From Elusimicrobiota bacterium (GTDB taxonomy: Bacteria; Elusimicrobiota; Elusimicrobia; JACQJN01): 25,520 nucleotides of DNA. Location: NCBI GenBank assembly GCA_016205045.1, contig JACQJM010000128.1, positions 1 to 25,520 of the forward strand. Reading direction: 5' to 3'. Shown one piece after another: positions 7,960 through 16,305 of the stretch; the first letter of the stretch is position 1; every line of letters begins with the position of its first letter. A model generated the notes under the pieces. It was not told the DNA's origin. It ran no database searches and worked only from the letters and a program-made list of their open reading frames with translations. A program made the position numbers and the translations under genes.

Positions 7960-7978
7960 GAATCCTTAAAGGAGATCT

Positions 7979-9133
7979 ATGGAAGACATCTTTATATTGA
8001 GTGCGGCCCGTACTCCTATTGGGGCTTTTATGGGTTCTTTAGCGACGTATACGGCCCCTCAGTTGGGATCTAAAGTCATCGCCCAAGCTTTAACTCGGGC
8101 CAATGTAAAGCCTGAGCAAGTGGATGAAGTGATCATGGGAAATGTCATTTCCGCAGGCATCGGACAGGCCCCTGCTCGTCAAGCCATGATCTATGCCGGA
8201 CTGCCACCCAAGGTGGGGGCTACCACCGTCAATAAGGTGTGCGGTTCGGGACTTAAGGCGGTGATGCTGGGGGCTCAATCCATCCGCTTGGGAGATTCCG
8301 CGGTGGTGGTGGCTGGCGGAATGGAGTCCATGTCGAAAGCTCCTTATCTTCTGGAAAAAGCCAGAACAGGGTATCGCTTGGGGCACGCAGAGTTGGTGGA
8401 TTCCGTGATCAAGGATGGTTTGTGGGATCCCTACGGCAATATCCATATGGGACTCTGTGGGGAGATGTGCGCCGAAAAGCATCAGGTTTCTCGCGCGGAG
8501 CAGGATGAGTATGCCATATTGTCTTACACTCGTGCCCAGGAAGCTCAGAAGGGTGGTTTATTCACGGAGGAGATCGTCTCCGTGGATGGGCTTACGGAAG
8601 ATGAGGAACCCAAGCGGGCTTCTTTCGATAAATTGCCCAAACTCAAACCTGCTTTTAAGCCTGGGGGGACCATCACCGCGGCCAACGCCTCAAAACTCAA
8701 TGATGGAGCGGCGGCGCTTATTTTAACTTCGGGCCCTAAATCCAAAGAATTGGAGGCAAAGCCCTTGGCGCGCATCGTGGGTTGGGCCACGTACTCTCAG
8801 GAACCGGAATGGTTCACCACGGCTCCGGCAGGGGCGATCAAGGCGTTGCTCCAGAAAGTGGGATGGGATCTGAAGTCCGTAGATCTCTTTGAAATCAATG
8901 AGGCTTTTAGTGTGGTCACATTGGCCGTGTGCAAGCTGGTGGGAATTCCTAAGGAAAAAGTGAATGTCCATGGAGGAGCGGTGGCGTTGGGCCATCCTAT
9001 TGGAGCCAGTGGGGCGAGAATCCTGACAACTCTTTTGTTTGCGCTCAAACAAAAGAATCTAAAACGGGGAGTGGCCGCGATTTGTTTGGGAGGAGGAGAG
9101 GCGGTAGCGGTCGCTGTAGAGCGACAGTTCTAG
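7979..9133 (+). CDS. atoB: Acetyl-CoA C-acetyltransferase (thiolase)
   Basis: Biosynthetic-type thiolase that condenses two acetyl-CoA to acetoacetyl-CoA, or acts in reverse in degradation. It is 384 residues long, close to the usual ~390. All catalytic residues are present: the acyl-accepting C88 in NKVCGSGLKA, H339 in VALGHPIGASGAR and C369 in AAICLGGGEA. ISAGIGQAPARQA and EINEAFSVV are further thiolase signatures. A strong SD (AAAGGAG) precedes the ATG. The TAG stop is the end of the first word of a heptamer array. No partner such as a 3-hydroxybutyryl-CoA dehydrogenase is adjacent, so the pathway (isoprenoid, butyrate-type or beta-oxidation) is undetermined. The gene symbol names the family, not a proven role. 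Confidence 0.93.
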   Translation: MEDIFILSAARTPIGAFMGSLATYTAPQLGSKVIAQALTRANVKPEQVDEVIMGNVISAGIGQAPARQAMIYAGLPPKVGATTVNKVCGSGLKAVMLGAQSIRLGDSAVVVAGGMESMSKAPYLLEKARTGYRLGHAELVDSVIKDGLWDPYGNIHMGLCGEMCAEKHQVSRAEQDEYAILSYTRAQEAQKGGLFTEEIVSVDGLTEDEEPKRASFDKLPKLKPAFKPGGTITAANASKLNDGAAALILTSGPKSKELEAKPLARIVGWATYSQEPEWFTTAPAGAIKALLQKVGWDLKSVDLFEINEAFSVVTLAVCKLVGIPKEKVNVHGGAVALGHPIGASGARILTTLLFALKQKNLKRGVAAICLGGGEAVAVAVERQF

Positions 9134-9161
9134 GTTCTGAGTTCTAAGTTCCAAGTTGAAA
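9127..9161. repeat. Single-arm heptamer array at the thiolase stop codon
   Basis: Five consecutive 7-nt words, GTTCTAG then GTTCTGA and three variants. The first word contains the thiolase TAG stop (9131-9133). No complementary right arm is found downstream. It is replaced by A/T-rich DNA and the macro-domain remnant, so this may be a half-lost version of the two-armed arrays. Confidence 0.6.
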
Positions 9162-9193
9162 TCCATTATTTCATAATTCATATTTTTCTCCTT

Positions 9194-9280
9194 ATGGTGG
9201 AATTGAAAGTTGGTAAAGGAATCATCCAATTAATTCAAGGCGACATTACCACAGTGGAGGTAGATGCGGTAAACCCTTAA
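9194..9280 (+). pseudogene. Macro-domain gene remnant (N-terminal 28 codons)
   Basis: A short ORF starting ATG at 9194 and ending TAA at 9278-9280. It reads IQLIQGDITTVEVDAVNP at its end, which matches the opening of macro domains (ADP-ribose binding): a Gly-Asp-Ile-Thr turn, then V-D-A-[IV]-V-N-A-A-N. The stop falls right after the first Asn-Pro, where the ligand-binding loop should continue. Nothing recognisable follows before the exonuclease start, about 30 bp on. It is therefore a truncated, non-functional relic rather than a complete gene. The family identification rests on a short but characteristic motif. Confidence 0.65.
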
Positions 9281-9310
9281 GATTTACAACAAAGCGCTAG
9301 AGTTGTATCG

Positions 9311-9874
9311 ATGAATAAATCCCTCAACCGGATTACTTTTTCCTTTTTAGATTTGGAGACCACGGGACTCTCTCCTTGGATGGGAGCCAGGGTATGTGAG
9401 GTGGCCGTGCTGCGGGTCAAGGGAGGCAAAGAGCTGGATCATTACCAAACCTTGGTTCATCCGTGTTGCCCCATTTCTTCGGAGGCGCAAAGAGTTCATG
9501 GGATTTCCAACGAGATGGTGGCCTCCAGCCCTAGATTTGAAGAAATTGTTCCCAACTTAAAGAAGTATCTGGAGAACACGGTGGTCGTTTGTCATAATGC
9601 TTCATTCGATATCTCTTTTATCAATCATGAATTTGGACGCATGGGGCTTCCTCCCTGGCAAGGTCCTGTCATCGACACTCTGGTCCTGGCTCGCCGACAC
9701 TTTAAATTCCCCAGAAACAGTTTGGGCATCATTGCCCAAACCCTGGATATTGTTCCCGAGGGTTGGCACCGGGCCTTGAACGATGTGCGTATTTTAAGCC
9801 GCATCTTTGATAAATTCTTGAGTGAGTTTCATCAAAATGGGGTGAAAACTCTTCAGGAATTGCTTTCCTTGTAA
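9311..9874 (+). CDS. DnaQ-like 3'-5' exonuclease (DEDDh)
   Basis: A stand-alone exonuclease domain of the DNA polymerase III epsilon type, 187 residues long. The DEDDh metal and catalytic set is complete: D14 and E16 in FLDLETTG, D100 in HNASFDISFI, and H153 with D158 in HRALNDVRI. It probably trims DNA or RNA 3' ends; whether it is a proofreading subunit or an independent nuclease cannot be told. Its TAA overlaps the hutH ATG by one base (TAATG), so hutH is likely translationally coupled to it, although they share no obvious pathway. No SD is seen before its ATG. Confidence 0.88.
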   Translation: MNKSLNRITFSFLDLETTGLSPWMGARVCEVAVLRVKGGKELDHYQTLVHPCCPISSEAQRVHGISNEMVASSPRFEEIVPNLKKYLENTVVVCHNASFDISFINHEFGRMGLPPWQGPVIDTLVLARRHFKFPRNSLGIIAQTLDIVPEGWHRALNDVRILSRIFDKFLSEFHQNGVKTLQELLSL

Positions 9875-11313
9875 TGCCTAACCGCAAATCATTATTTTCT
9901 TTGGGTTCTCAGGTAACACTCCAGGAAGTTTTTCAGGTGGCTCACCGTAAGAAAAACGTGGTTTTCTCTCCTCCTCAGCGCAGTAAGGTCAAAACTTCCC
10001 GGAATTACTTGGAGAATGTCCTTCGGCAGGGGGAAACCGTCTATGGGGTTAACACGGGTTTTGGAGAGCTGGCCTCCACGCGCATTTCGCCGGAAGAGGT
10101 GCGTCAACTTCAAAAAAACTTCGTTTCCAGTCACGCATGCGGGATAGGCGAACCGCTGAGTGAACAGGAATCTCGCGCCATGCTTTTTTTGAGAACCAAT
10201 GAGTTGGCTAGGGGATTTTCCGGGGTTCGCGTGGAATTGGTGTCTAAAATGGCGGATCTCCTGAATCGAGGAGCGGCCCCTCGGATTCCCAGCCAAGGTT
10301 CCGTGGGGGCTAGTGGGGATTTAGCCCCTTTGGCACATATGGCTTTGGCCATCAGAAAAATCATAGAACTTGAGGCTAAGGAGGGTTTGTCCCTCACAAA
10401 TGGGACTCAAGCCATGCAGGCGGTGGGGGCCTTGGCTCTTGGTCAAGCTTTTTCTCTTTGGGAAACCGCCACGCTTTCCGCTGCCATGAGCTTAGAGGCT
10501 CTCAAAGGGACTCCTCTCCCCTATGAGGCGCCCCTGCATGAGCTCAAACCCCATGCGGGCCAGAAAAAAGTGGCCCGAAGGTTGCTGGAGTTATTGAGGG
10601 GAAGCCAAATCCGAGAGTCCCATCGGGAAGACGATCCCAGAGTGCAGGACCCTTATAGCTTGCGCTGCGTTCCTCAAGTGCACGGGGCGGTCTGGGACGT
10701 CTTGGGATACGCCCGATCCGTGGTGGAGATTGAGATGAACAGCGTCACCGATAATCCCGTGGTGGTGGGGCGACGCATATTCTCGGGGGGAAATTTTCAT
10801 GGCCAGGGGCTGGCTTTCGCCTTTGATTTCGCGGCCACGGCGTTGACCGCTCTGGGAAATATTTCGGAGAGGCGTATTTTTCAGTTGGTGAGCGATCGGC
10901 ATCATATTCTTCCTCCCTTTTTGGCTTCCCAGCCAGGATTGGAGTCCGGTTGGATGATCGCCCAAGTGTTGGCGGCCTCTTTGGCCTCCGAAAACAAGGT
11001 GTTGGCCCATCCCGCCAGCGCGGATTCCATCCCCACTTCAGGGAATCAGGAAGATTTTGTCAGCATGGGGATGACGGCTGCGATGAAGTTTAGAAAAATC
11101 GTCCAGAATGTGGCCGGGATATTGGCGGTGGAGGTGCTGGCGGCTTCTCAGGGGATCGAAACTCATCGACCCCTGGGGCCGGGATATGGGGTAGCCGCAG
11201 CCCTGCAAAAGCTGCGCCGAGTGTTTGTTCCTACTCGCGGGGACCAAGTTTTGGGGCCTTCCATAGAGAAACTAAAATTTATGATTTTGGAGGGATACTT
11301 GATTGAGATTTAG
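9874..11313 (+). CDS. hutH: Histidine ammonia-lyase
   Basis: Deaminates L-histidine to trans-urocanate and ammonia, the first step of histidine catabolism. The autocatalytic MIO electrophile triad is A146-S147-G148 in GSVGASGDLAPLAHMA. YGVNTGFGELAS holds the catalytic Tyr, and SHACGIGEPLS carries the His typical of histidine rather than phenylalanine lyases. RCVPQVHGAV, MNSVTDNP and SGNQEDFVSMG are further family blocks. At 479 residues it is slightly shorter than the usual ~505. It overlaps the exonuclease gene by one base. Its TAG stop (11311-11313) coincides with the start of the terminal repeat of a MITE-like element. HutU, the next enzyme, follows that element. Confidence 0.95.
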   Translation: MPNRKSLFSLGSQVTLQEVFQVAHRKKNVVFSPPQRSKVKTSRNYLENVLRQGETVYGVNTGFGELASTRISPEEVRQLQKNFVSSHACGIGEPLSEQESRAMLFLRTNELARGFSGVRVELVSKMADLLNRGAAPRIPSQGSVGASGDLAPLAHMALAIRKIIELEAKEGLSLTNGTQAMQAVGALALGQAFSLWETATLSAAMSLEALKGTPLPYEAPLHELKPHAGQKKVARRLLELLRGSQIRESHREDDPRVQDPYSLRCVPQVHGAVWDVLGYARSVVEIEMNSVTDNPVVVGRRIFSGGNFHGQGLAFAFDFAATALTALGNISERRIFQLVSDRHHILPPFLASQPGLESGWMIAQVLAASLASENKVLAHPASADSIPTSGNQEDFVSMGMTAAMKFRKIVQNVAGILAVEVLAASQGIETHRPLGPGYGVAAALQKLRRVFVPTRGDQVLGPSIEKLKFMILEGYLIEI

Positions 11314-11420
11314 AGCCTATCCGAATATCTCTCTCCCAACCCCTCAACCCACCTTCTCCCCTGAGGGGAGAAGGAGAAAGGATGAGGGGAGAGGAGATAG
11401 TTTTTAGGATAGGTTCTTAG
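11311..11420. mobile_element. MITE-like palindromic element between hutH and hutU
   Basis: About 110 bp that is nearly one long imperfect palindrome. The outer ends are GAGCCTATCC on the left (11313-11322) and GGATAGGTTCTTAG on the right (11407-11420), which are inverted copies. Inside, C-rich words (CTCTCCC, CCCCTCAACCC) on the left mirror G-rich words on the right, and the centre is CCTTCTCCCC with its complement GGGGAGAAGG. No ORF is present, so it would be non-autonomous. No clear target-site duplication is visible. It could act as a strong RNA hairpin within the hut transcript. Confidence 0.6.
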
Positions 11421-11441
11421 GGGTTGGGGATTGGCAAAAAA

Positions 11442-13127
11442 ATGACTGGGATTAAAATCGAAGAGCCTGGATCCATGAGGAAAGTCATCAGGGCGCCTCA
11501 TGGGAAGACGCTTTCCTGTAAGGGATGGCATCAGGAGGCGGCCTTACGGATGCTCATGAACAACCTTGATCCTGATGTGGCTGAGAAGCCTGAGGATTTG
11601 GTGGTGTACGGAGGACGGGGAAAGGCGGCGCGCAATTGGGATTGTTTTCATGCGCTGGTCCGTTCTTTGAAAAGTTTGGAAAACGACGAGACACTTCTGG
11701 TACAGTCGGGAAAACCGGTAGGAGTTTTCAAAACGCATCCTTGGTCTCCCCGAGTTCTTTTGGCGAATTCTAATTTGGTGGGTCAGTGGGCCAATTGGGA
11801 TGTGTTCAACGAGTTGGAGAAATTAGGACTCATCATGTATGGTCAGATGACGGCGGGATCCTGGATCTATATTGGAACGCAGGGAATCCTTCAAGGAACC
11901 TACGAAACATTCGCCGCGGTCGCGGCCAACCATTTTGGCGGAGATTTAACCGGGAAATTGGTGGTGACGGGAGGCTTGGGGGGCATGGGAGGGGCGCAGC
12001 CCTTGGCGGCCACCATGAATGGAGCTTCCTTTCTTGCGGTGGATGTGGATCCGGATAGAATCCAAAAACGATTGAAGACGGGATATCTGGACATCCTAGA
12101 AACTTCTCTGGACAAAGCCTTGGGTGCCGTGCTGGAAGCCAAGAAAGCAAAACGGGCTTTGTCCGTGGGAGTGGTAGGAAACTGTGCCGAGATTTTGCCG
12201 GAACTGTTGCGACGCGGAGTCGAGATAGATGTGTTGACTGACCAGACCTCCGCGCACGACCCTTTGAATGGGTATATTCCTCGCGGCTATACGGTGCTGG
12301 CCGCGCAGGCGTTGCGGCAAAAGGATCCCAAGGGCTACGTTCAGAAATCCATGGAGTCCATGGCGGTCCATGTTCGTGCCATGTTGGGGTACCAAAAACG
12401 GGGAGCGGTCGTTTTTGATTATGGCAATAACATCCGGACCATGGCTTTTCAGGCTGGGGTTCAGGAGGCTTATGATTTTCCCGGCTTCGTACCCGCTTAC
12501 ATTCGGCCCCTATTCTGTGAGGGGCGCGGCCCTTTTCGCTGGGCCGCCCTTTCCGGAGATCCTAAAGATATTGCCGAAACGGATCGGTTGGTTCTGAAAT
12601 TATTTCCCCGCAACGCCTCTTTGGCTCGCTGGATTCGCTTGGCCTCGGAAAAAATTAAGTTTCAAGGGCTCCCGGCGCGTATCTGCTGGTTGGGGTATGG
12701 GGAACGGGCTGAGTTCGGTTTGGCGCTCAACGATCTAGTGAAGAAAGGGAAGGTGCAGGCGCCTGTGGTGATGGGAAGGGATCATCTCGACTGCGGCTCT
12801 GTGGCCAGTCCTTATCGGGAAACGGAAAACATGAAAGATGGTTCGGATGCCATTGCGGACTGGCCCATCCTCAATGCCTTGCTCAATACGGCCTCAGGGG
12901 CGAGTTGGGTCTCTTTTCATCATGGAGGAGGCGTGGGGATAGGCTATTCTCTGCATGCGGGTCAGGTCACGGTGGCGGATGGGACCAAGGAGATAGAGGC
13001 TCGCATCGAGAGAGTTTTAACGAACGATCCCGGGATTGGGGTGGTGCGCCATGCCGATGCGGGATACGAGCAGGCCAAGGATTTTGCTCAGAAGCATAAA
13101 ATTAAAATGCCAATGTCTCAGGGATGA
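11442..13127 (+). CDS. hutU: Urocanate hydratase
   Basis: Converts urocanate to 4-imidazolone-5-propionate using tightly bound NAD+, step two of histidine degradation. The protein begins close to the family N-terminus (IRAPHGKTLSCKGWHQEAALRM) and reaches 561 residues, as expected. Key blocks are VVYGGRGKAARNW, YIGTQGILQGTYET, VTGGLGGMGGAQPLA (NAD binding), LTDQTSAHDPLNGY, FDYGNNIR, ARICWLGYGER with catalytic C415, and GRDHLDCGSVASPYRET. I chose ATG 11442; a TTG at 11424 is in frame but adds six unconserved residues. No SD is present, only an A-run. Its TGA lies inside the left arm of the next word array. Confidence 0.95.
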   Translation: MTGIKIEEPGSMRKVIRAPHGKTLSCKGWHQEAALRMLMNNLDPDVAEKPEDLVVYGGRGKAARNWDCFHALVRSLKSLENDETLLVQSGKPVGVFKTHPWSPRVLLANSNLVGQWANWDVFNELEKLGLIMYGQMTAGSWIYIGTQGILQGTYETFAAVAANHFGGDLTGKLVVTGGLGGMGGAQPLAATMNGASFLAVDVDPDRIQKRLKTGYLDILETSLDKALGAVLEAKKAKRALSVGVVGNCAEILPELLRRGVEIDVLTDQTSAHDPLNGYIPRGYTVLAAQALRQKDPKGYVQKSMESMAVHVRAMLGYQKRGAVVFDYGNNIRTMAFQAGVQEAYDFPGFVPAYIRPLFCEGRGPFRWAALSGDPKDIAETDRLVLKLFPRNASLARWIRLASEKIKFQGLPARICWLGYGERAEFGLALNDLVKKGKVQAPVVMGRDHLDCGSVASPYRETENMKDGSDAIADWPILNALLNTASGASWVSFHHGGGVGIGYSLHAGQVTVADGTKEIEARIERVLTNDPGIGVVRHADAGYEQAKDFAQKHKIKMPMSQG

Positions 13128-13210
13128 GGGATGGGATATGAGTTATGAGCTTAAACCTAGTCTCGTTTTTGAGTTTTTGACTCATCTCTCATTACTCATC
13201 ACTCATCCCT
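13121..13210. repeat. Heptamer-word inverted array at the hutU stop codon
   Basis: The left arm (13120-13150) has words such as GGATGAG and TTATGAG; the right arm (13180-13210) has CTCATCT, CTCATTA and CTCATCA. The arms match at 24 of 31 positions when folded, with a ~29-nt loop. The hutU TGA (13125-13127) is part of the left arm. The next gene starts 5 nt after the right arm, without an SD. Confidence 0.75.
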
Positions 13211-13215
13211 AATAT

Positions 13216-13635
13216 ATGTCTGCTTATACTTACGCTTTATGTGCTGCGCTCATCTGGGGTATCGCCCCTATATTTGAGAAGAGCGGCTTAGTTCAGACTC
13301 CTCCTTTGCTGGGGCTAGCTGTGCGTTCTTTGGGAGTTCTGATAGCGGTTCTTTTGTTGCTCCCCATGGTGCCTAATTTAGGAGAGGGACTCAAGAACAC
13401 TCCGGGGAAGTCGATCCTGAACTTGATGGTGGGGGGATGTTTGGGAAGTGTCGTGGGACAGGTATTTGCCTACCAGGCAATGAAAAGAGCTGACGTTTCT
13501 CAGGTGGGTCCGGTCATGGGCTCTTGGCCACTTCTGGTCGTTTTGTATGGATGGATTTTTTTAGGAGAACCTTTGTCCTTAAAAAAATGCTTAGGGTCTG
13601 GTTTTATCGTGTTGGGAGTGTGGCTCCTAAGATGA
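13216..13635 (+). CDS. Small EamA/DMT-family membrane protein
   Basis: A 139-residue protein equal to a single EamA (drug/metabolite transporter) repeat, with four or five hydrophobic helices. It has the typical N-terminal helix (ALCAALIWGIAPIFEKSGL) and the C-terminal signature VLYGWIFLGEPLS followed by GSGFIVLGVWLL. Full-length transporters carry two such repeats in ~300 residues. Single-repeat members exist and are thought to work as dimers in an EmrE-like way. The substrate is unknown; a location inside the dispersed hut region makes uptake or export of an amino-acid-related compound possible but unproven. It overlaps the next gene by ATGA. Confidence 0.82.
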   Translation: MSAYTYALCAALIWGIAPIFEKSGLVQTPPLLGLAVRSLGVLIAVLLLLPMVPNLGEGLKNTPGKSILNLMVGGCLGSVVGQVFAYQAMKRADVSQVGPVMGSWPLLVVLYGWIFLGEPLSLKKCLGSGFIVLGVWLLR

Positions 13636-14498
13636 CACCCGTGATCGCGCTACGCAACATCTTGCGAGACTTGTTATGTCAGTTCCGGATGCATGGCGCG
13701 CTGTGGCGGCGGCTCGGTTTTGTGCTGTCCTATTACCGCAGTTATGCCAACCATCGGCGCCGCGGCCTATCGCAGGCGGATAGCCGTTTGGAGGCTCTGG
13801 GTGAGATGGCACGCTTGGGCCTTTCCTCTCGGATCGTGCGTGTGAGGTTGCCGAATGGGGCGCAGGCCGAGGTCGATTTATCTACGGCGAGCTTTTTGGC
13901 TAAGGAGTTGCTTATTGATCTGGAATATGGTCGCCTGCCACAGTTCCGTCCACATCCTGGTCAGACAGTGGTCGATGTGGGCGCCCATCAGGGTCTGTTC
14001 ACCTTGGATTCCGCCCTGCGCGTAGGTCCGAGCGGCCATGTCGTATCGATAGAAGCTTCACCTAAGAACGCGCGATTATTGGAGCAGAATATCTTTCTGA
14101 ATGGGTTGTCTCATGTGAAGGCCATTCACACGGCGGCCGGAGACTCCCCTAGAGAGGATATCCTTCACGAGACGAATCTGGCTTCGGGAGGTCATTCATT
14201 ATCCCGGCAATTAATCGCTGGTGAGCGCGAAAAGCGCACTCCCAGGCAGGTGCGGGTGGATACATTAGATCACATCTTAGAGCTCGCGGGGTTCAACCGC
14301 GCGGACCTTATCAAAATTGATGTGGAAGGTTTTTGTCTCAATGTTCTGAAAGGAGCCACAAAAACATTGGCCTCTAGACCACGTCTTGTGATGGAGGTGG
14401 AGGGGGGGGCCGAGGAAATCGCGAAGGTCCGTGAGCACGTAGAGGCGCTCGGTTATCGGGTAGTAGCTTTTAACGCCATCCTATACGCGGAAGTTTAA
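13632..14498 (+). CDS. FkbM-family SAM-dependent methyltransferase
   Basis: A 288-residue class I O-methyltransferase. The Rossmann core begins VVDVGAHQGLFTLDSA (motif I), followed by SIEASPKNARLLEQNI with the acidic SAM-ribose residue. The FkbM hallmark IKIDVEGFCLNVLKGA and the C-terminal LVMEVEGG are present. Members methylate sugars or polyketides; the substrate here is unknown. I start it at ATG 13632, which overlaps the EamA stop as ATGA. An in-frame ATG at 13524 would extend back into the EamA gene with no conserved sequence. The first third is visibly richer in GC-ending codons than the hut genes, suggesting a different history for this gene. It does not belong to histidine degradation. 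Confidence 0.85.
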   Translation: MTPVIALRNILRDLLCQFRMHGALWRRLGFVLSYYRSYANHRRRGLSQADSRLEALGEMARLGLSSRIVRVRLPNGAQAEVDLSTASFLAKELLIDLEYGRLPQFRPHPGQTVVDVGAHQGLFTLDSALRVGPSGHVVSIEASPKNARLLEQNIFLNGLSHVKAIHTAAGDSPREDILHETNLASGGHSLSRQLIAGEREKRTPRQVRVDTLDHILELAGFNRADLIKIDVEGFCLNVLKGATKTLASRPRLVMEVEGGAEEIAKVREHVEALGYRVVAFNAILYAEV

Positions 14499-14510
14499 AA
14501 AGGAGGAAAA

Positions 14511-15008
14511 ATGGCTCAAGACTTTTCATTTGATGTGGTCTCCAAGGTGGATCTGCAAGGAGTGGAGGATGCGGTCAACACCTGCCTCAAGGAAATCGCC
14601 AACCGTTTCGATTTTAAAGGCAGCATCTCCAAGCTGGAATTGGATAAAAAAACCGGGGAGATCACCCTTTTTTCCGATGATGAGTATAAGTTAAAGAGTG
14701 TGTATGACATTCTGCAGACACGGTTGGTAAAACGCGGAGCTCCTTTAAAGAATTTCGTGCCGGGCAAAGTGGAGCTGGCCACGGGTTCCACGGTGCGGCA
14801 AGTGGTCAAGATCCAGCAGGGGATATCTACCGAGAAGGCCAAAGAGATCGTGCAGGTGGTCAAACAGTCCGGCCTTAAAGTGCAACCTTCCATCCAATCC
14901 GATCAAGTTCGCGTGGTTTCGCGTTCCAAGGATGAGCTCCAACAGGCCATAGCCCTCTTGAAGGGCAAGGATTTCGGCTTGGAGCTTCAGTTTGCTAATT
15001 ACCGTTAA
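14511..15008 (+). CDS. yajQ: YajQ/UPF0234 family nucleotide-binding protein
   Basis: A 165-residue protein covering the whole YajQ family: N-terminal DFSFDVVSKVDLQGVEDAVN, central NRFDFKGS and ending ELQFANYR. YajQ proteins fold as two RNP-like domains that bind nucleic acid or nucleotides. In Xanthomonas a member is a cyclic-di-GMP-responsive transcription cofactor, while the role elsewhere is open. It has one of the best SD sequences in the window (AGGAGG, five bases before the ATG) and begins 12 bp after the FkbM gene. HutI starts 10 bp after its stop, so yajQ and hutI are probably co-transcribed. Confidence 0.95.
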   Translation: MAQDFSFDVVSKVDLQGVEDAVNTCLKEIANRFDFKGSISKLELDKKTGEITLFSDDEYKLKSVYDILQTRLVKRGAPLKNFVPGKVELATGSTVRQVVKIQQGISTEKAKEIVQVVKQSGLKVQPSIQSDQVRVVSRSKDELQQAIALLKGKDFGLELQFANYR

Positions 15009-15018
15009 AGATTGAAAA

Positions 15019-16305
15019 ATGAACAGTTCTGATTCTGCAAAGTTGTTTGTGGGCATTTCACAGCTTGTCACCCTGGCGGGAACGGAAGGACCTCGCCGGG
15101 GTTCGGGGATGAGCGATTTAAGTCTGTTCCAAGAAGGGGCGATTCTGGTGGATCAGGATCGGATTTTGGCGGCGGGATCTTTTCGTGAAATTTCTGCCTT
15201 GGCTCCGGCTCGCGGGGCTCGAAAAGTAGACCTGGGAGGCAGGGTTGTTTTGCCAGGGTTTGTGGATAGCCATACGCATCCTGTTTTCGCCCTGCCCCGT
15301 CTAAGAGATTTCTCCCTAAGGATTACGGGGGTTGGATATAAGGAGATTGCCGAAAAAGGAGGAGGCATCCTGTCTACCGTATCCACCATCCGAGAAACTT
15401 CTGAACCTGAGTTGGCAGAGCAGTTTCAAGAAAGAATGAATAGTTTTTTAGAGTGCGGGACTACCACCTTGGAGGCAAAGAGCGGTTACGGGCTGGACCT
15501 TCACTCAGAGCTAAAAATACTTAAAGCCATTGCCCGAGTGGCTTCCCAAGGGCCCTTGGAAGTTGTTTCTACTTTGTTGGGAGCGCATGCGGTTCCCGTG
15601 GAGTATCGTTACCGCCGAGCCGACTATATTCGTTTGGTGGCGGAAGAAATGATTCCCTCTGTAGTCAAGCATGGCTTGGCGGAGTTTGTAGATGTGTTTT
15701 GTGACAAGGGTTATTTTACAGTTTTAGAATCAGAAAAAATATTGAAAAAAGCGTTGGCAGTAAGGCTAAAGGTTAAGATCCATGCGGATCAACTTTCCCA
15801 TTCAGGAGGGGCCAAGCTGGCCGCTCGTCTGAAGGCTGTTTCGGCGGACCATCTGGATCATGTTACCTCTAAAGACATGGCGGCTCTCAAGAAATCGGGG
15901 ACCATTCCCGTTCTCATCCCGGCTTCCAACTTCTTTTTGGGGACAAAGTATGCTCCTGCGCGAAGATTGATTTCTCAGGATCTCCCCGTAGCTTTGGCCA
16001 CCGATTTTAACCCAGGGACCTGCCCTTGTTGGAACATGCAGATGGTTTTGTCTATTGCCTGTACGCAGATGAAGATGACGGTGGAAGAAGCAGTCACTGC
16101 GACGACACTCAACGCGGCTTATGCGGTGGGCCGAGGAGATCGGTTAGGATCCTTGGTGGCCGGGAAACAAGCGGATTTTGTGGTGATGGATGTGGAGGAT
16201 TATAGAGAGATCCCCTATTATTTTGGAGTCAACCACTGCGTGATGACCGTAAAAAAAGGCCAGGTGGTGTATGATAAGCTGGGCCTTGCCTCGCAGAGAA
16301 GTTGA
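15019..16305 (+). CDS. hutI: Imidazolonepropionase
   Basis: A metal-dependent amidohydrolase that opens 4-imidazolone-5-propionate to N-formimidoyl-L-glutamate, step three of histidine degradation. Metal ligands are visible as H85 and H87 in DSHTHPVF, H255 in IHADQLSHSGG and D329 in ATDFNPGTCPCWNM. GTTTLEAKSGYGLDL is a further HutI block. At 428 residues it is close to the usual 400-420. The product feeds FtcD, encoded 3.6 kb downstream. The TGA lies inside the left arm of the following word array (16301-16331). No SD is seen, only GATTGAAAA before the ATG. Confidence 0.95.
   Translation: MNSSDSAKLFVGISQLVTLAGTEGPRRGSGMSDLSLFQEGAILVDQDRILAAGSFREISALAPARGARKVDLGGRVVLPGFVDSHTHPVFALPRLRDFSLRITGVGYKEIAEKGGGILSTVSTIRETSEPELAEQFQERMNSFLECGTTTLEAKSGYGLDLHSELKILKAIARVASQGPLEVVSTLLGAHAVPVEYRYRRADYIRLVAEEMIPSVVKHGLAEFVDVFCDKGYFTVLESEKILKKALAVRLKVKIHADQLSHSGGAKLAARLKAVSADHLDHVTSKDMAALKKSGTIPVLIPASNFFLGTKYAPARRLISQDLPVALATDFNPGTCPCWNMQMVLSIACTQMKMTVEEAVTATTLNAAYAVGRGDRLGSLVAGKQADFVVMDVEDYREIPYYFGVNHCVMTVKKGQVVYDKLGLASQRS

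Noticed and set aside
13524..13631. Longer N-terminus for the FkbM gene
   Set aside because: It would overlap the conserved C-terminus of the EamA protein by more than 100 bp. ATG 13632 forms a normal ATGA junction.
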